Of a stretch of DNA of 5,515 nucleotides, positions 5,496 to 5,515 are shown piece by piece. The notes beneath the pieces are model-generated. The model was not told the DNA's origin. It did not search any database and saw nothing but the letters and a program-made list of their open reading frames with translations. Each line of letters begins with the position of its first letter. The first letter of the stretch is position 1. Source of the DNA: Candidatus Coatesiibacteriota bacterium (GTDB taxonomy: Bacteria; RBG-13-66-14; B26-G2); the NCBI GenBank assembly GCA_003647715.1, contig QMNJ01000106.1, positions 1-5,515 of the forward strand. Reading direction: 5' to 3'. The position numbers and the translations under genes were made by a program.

Positions 5496-5515
5496 TCTAA
5501 TAATGACCAATATTC

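Overview
The window reads as ordinary chromosomal DNA of a Gram-negative-type (two-membrane) bacterium, probably from a thermophilic or anaerobic candidate-phylum lineage such as WOR-3/Stahlbacteria, Hydrothermae or relatives of the Fibrobacterota-Chlorobi-Bacteroidota group. That placement is inference. It rests on two predicted outer-membrane beta-barrel proteins (an Omp85/surface-antigen barrel and a CBM9-DUF5916 protein), a flavin-dependent thymidylate synthase (ThyX), a tRNA gene that does not encode its CCA end, and moderate base composition. Coding density is very high, no intergenic stretch exceeds about 40 bases, and I see no mobile element, CRISPR array or phage gene.

Layout. The left edge (1-1047, plus strand) carries the barrel domain of an Omp85/BamA-like surface antigen. 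Its open frame begins abruptly at position 40, without a signal peptide or any N-terminal domain, and two in-frame TAG codons lie just upstream. It converges, across a 17-base gap, on a block of six minus-strand genes that fills the rest of the window.

In order of transcription (right to left) the block is: a 65-residue coiled-coil/single-membrane-helix protein (5478-5281); tRNA-Ala(TGC) (5277-5205), starting three bases after that stop codon; ribosomal protein L31 (rpmE, 5176-4955); thyX (4945-4244); a YqhQ/DUF1385 polytopic membrane protein (4241-3285); and a secreted CBM9-DUF5916 outer-membrane protein (3254-1065). Spacings of 2 to 30 bases and a Shine-Dalgarno inside the end of thyX indicate one operon. 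A good extended -10 element (TGTTATAAT) stands right before the first gene, so close that its transcript would be nearly leaderless. A second TGnTATATT element before the DUF5916 gene may give that gene a promoter of its own.

How the genes fit together. Nucleotide supply (ThyX), translation (L31, tRNA-Ala) and YqhQ form a housekeeping neighbourhood; association of rpmE with DUF1385 genes is common in bacteria. The DUF5916 and Omp85 barrels are cell-surface proteins whose specific roles are unknown. I found no convincing new multi-gene system. The points most worth a second look are the headless Omp85 barrel, the tRNA wedged into a protein operon, and the probable leaderless promoter.
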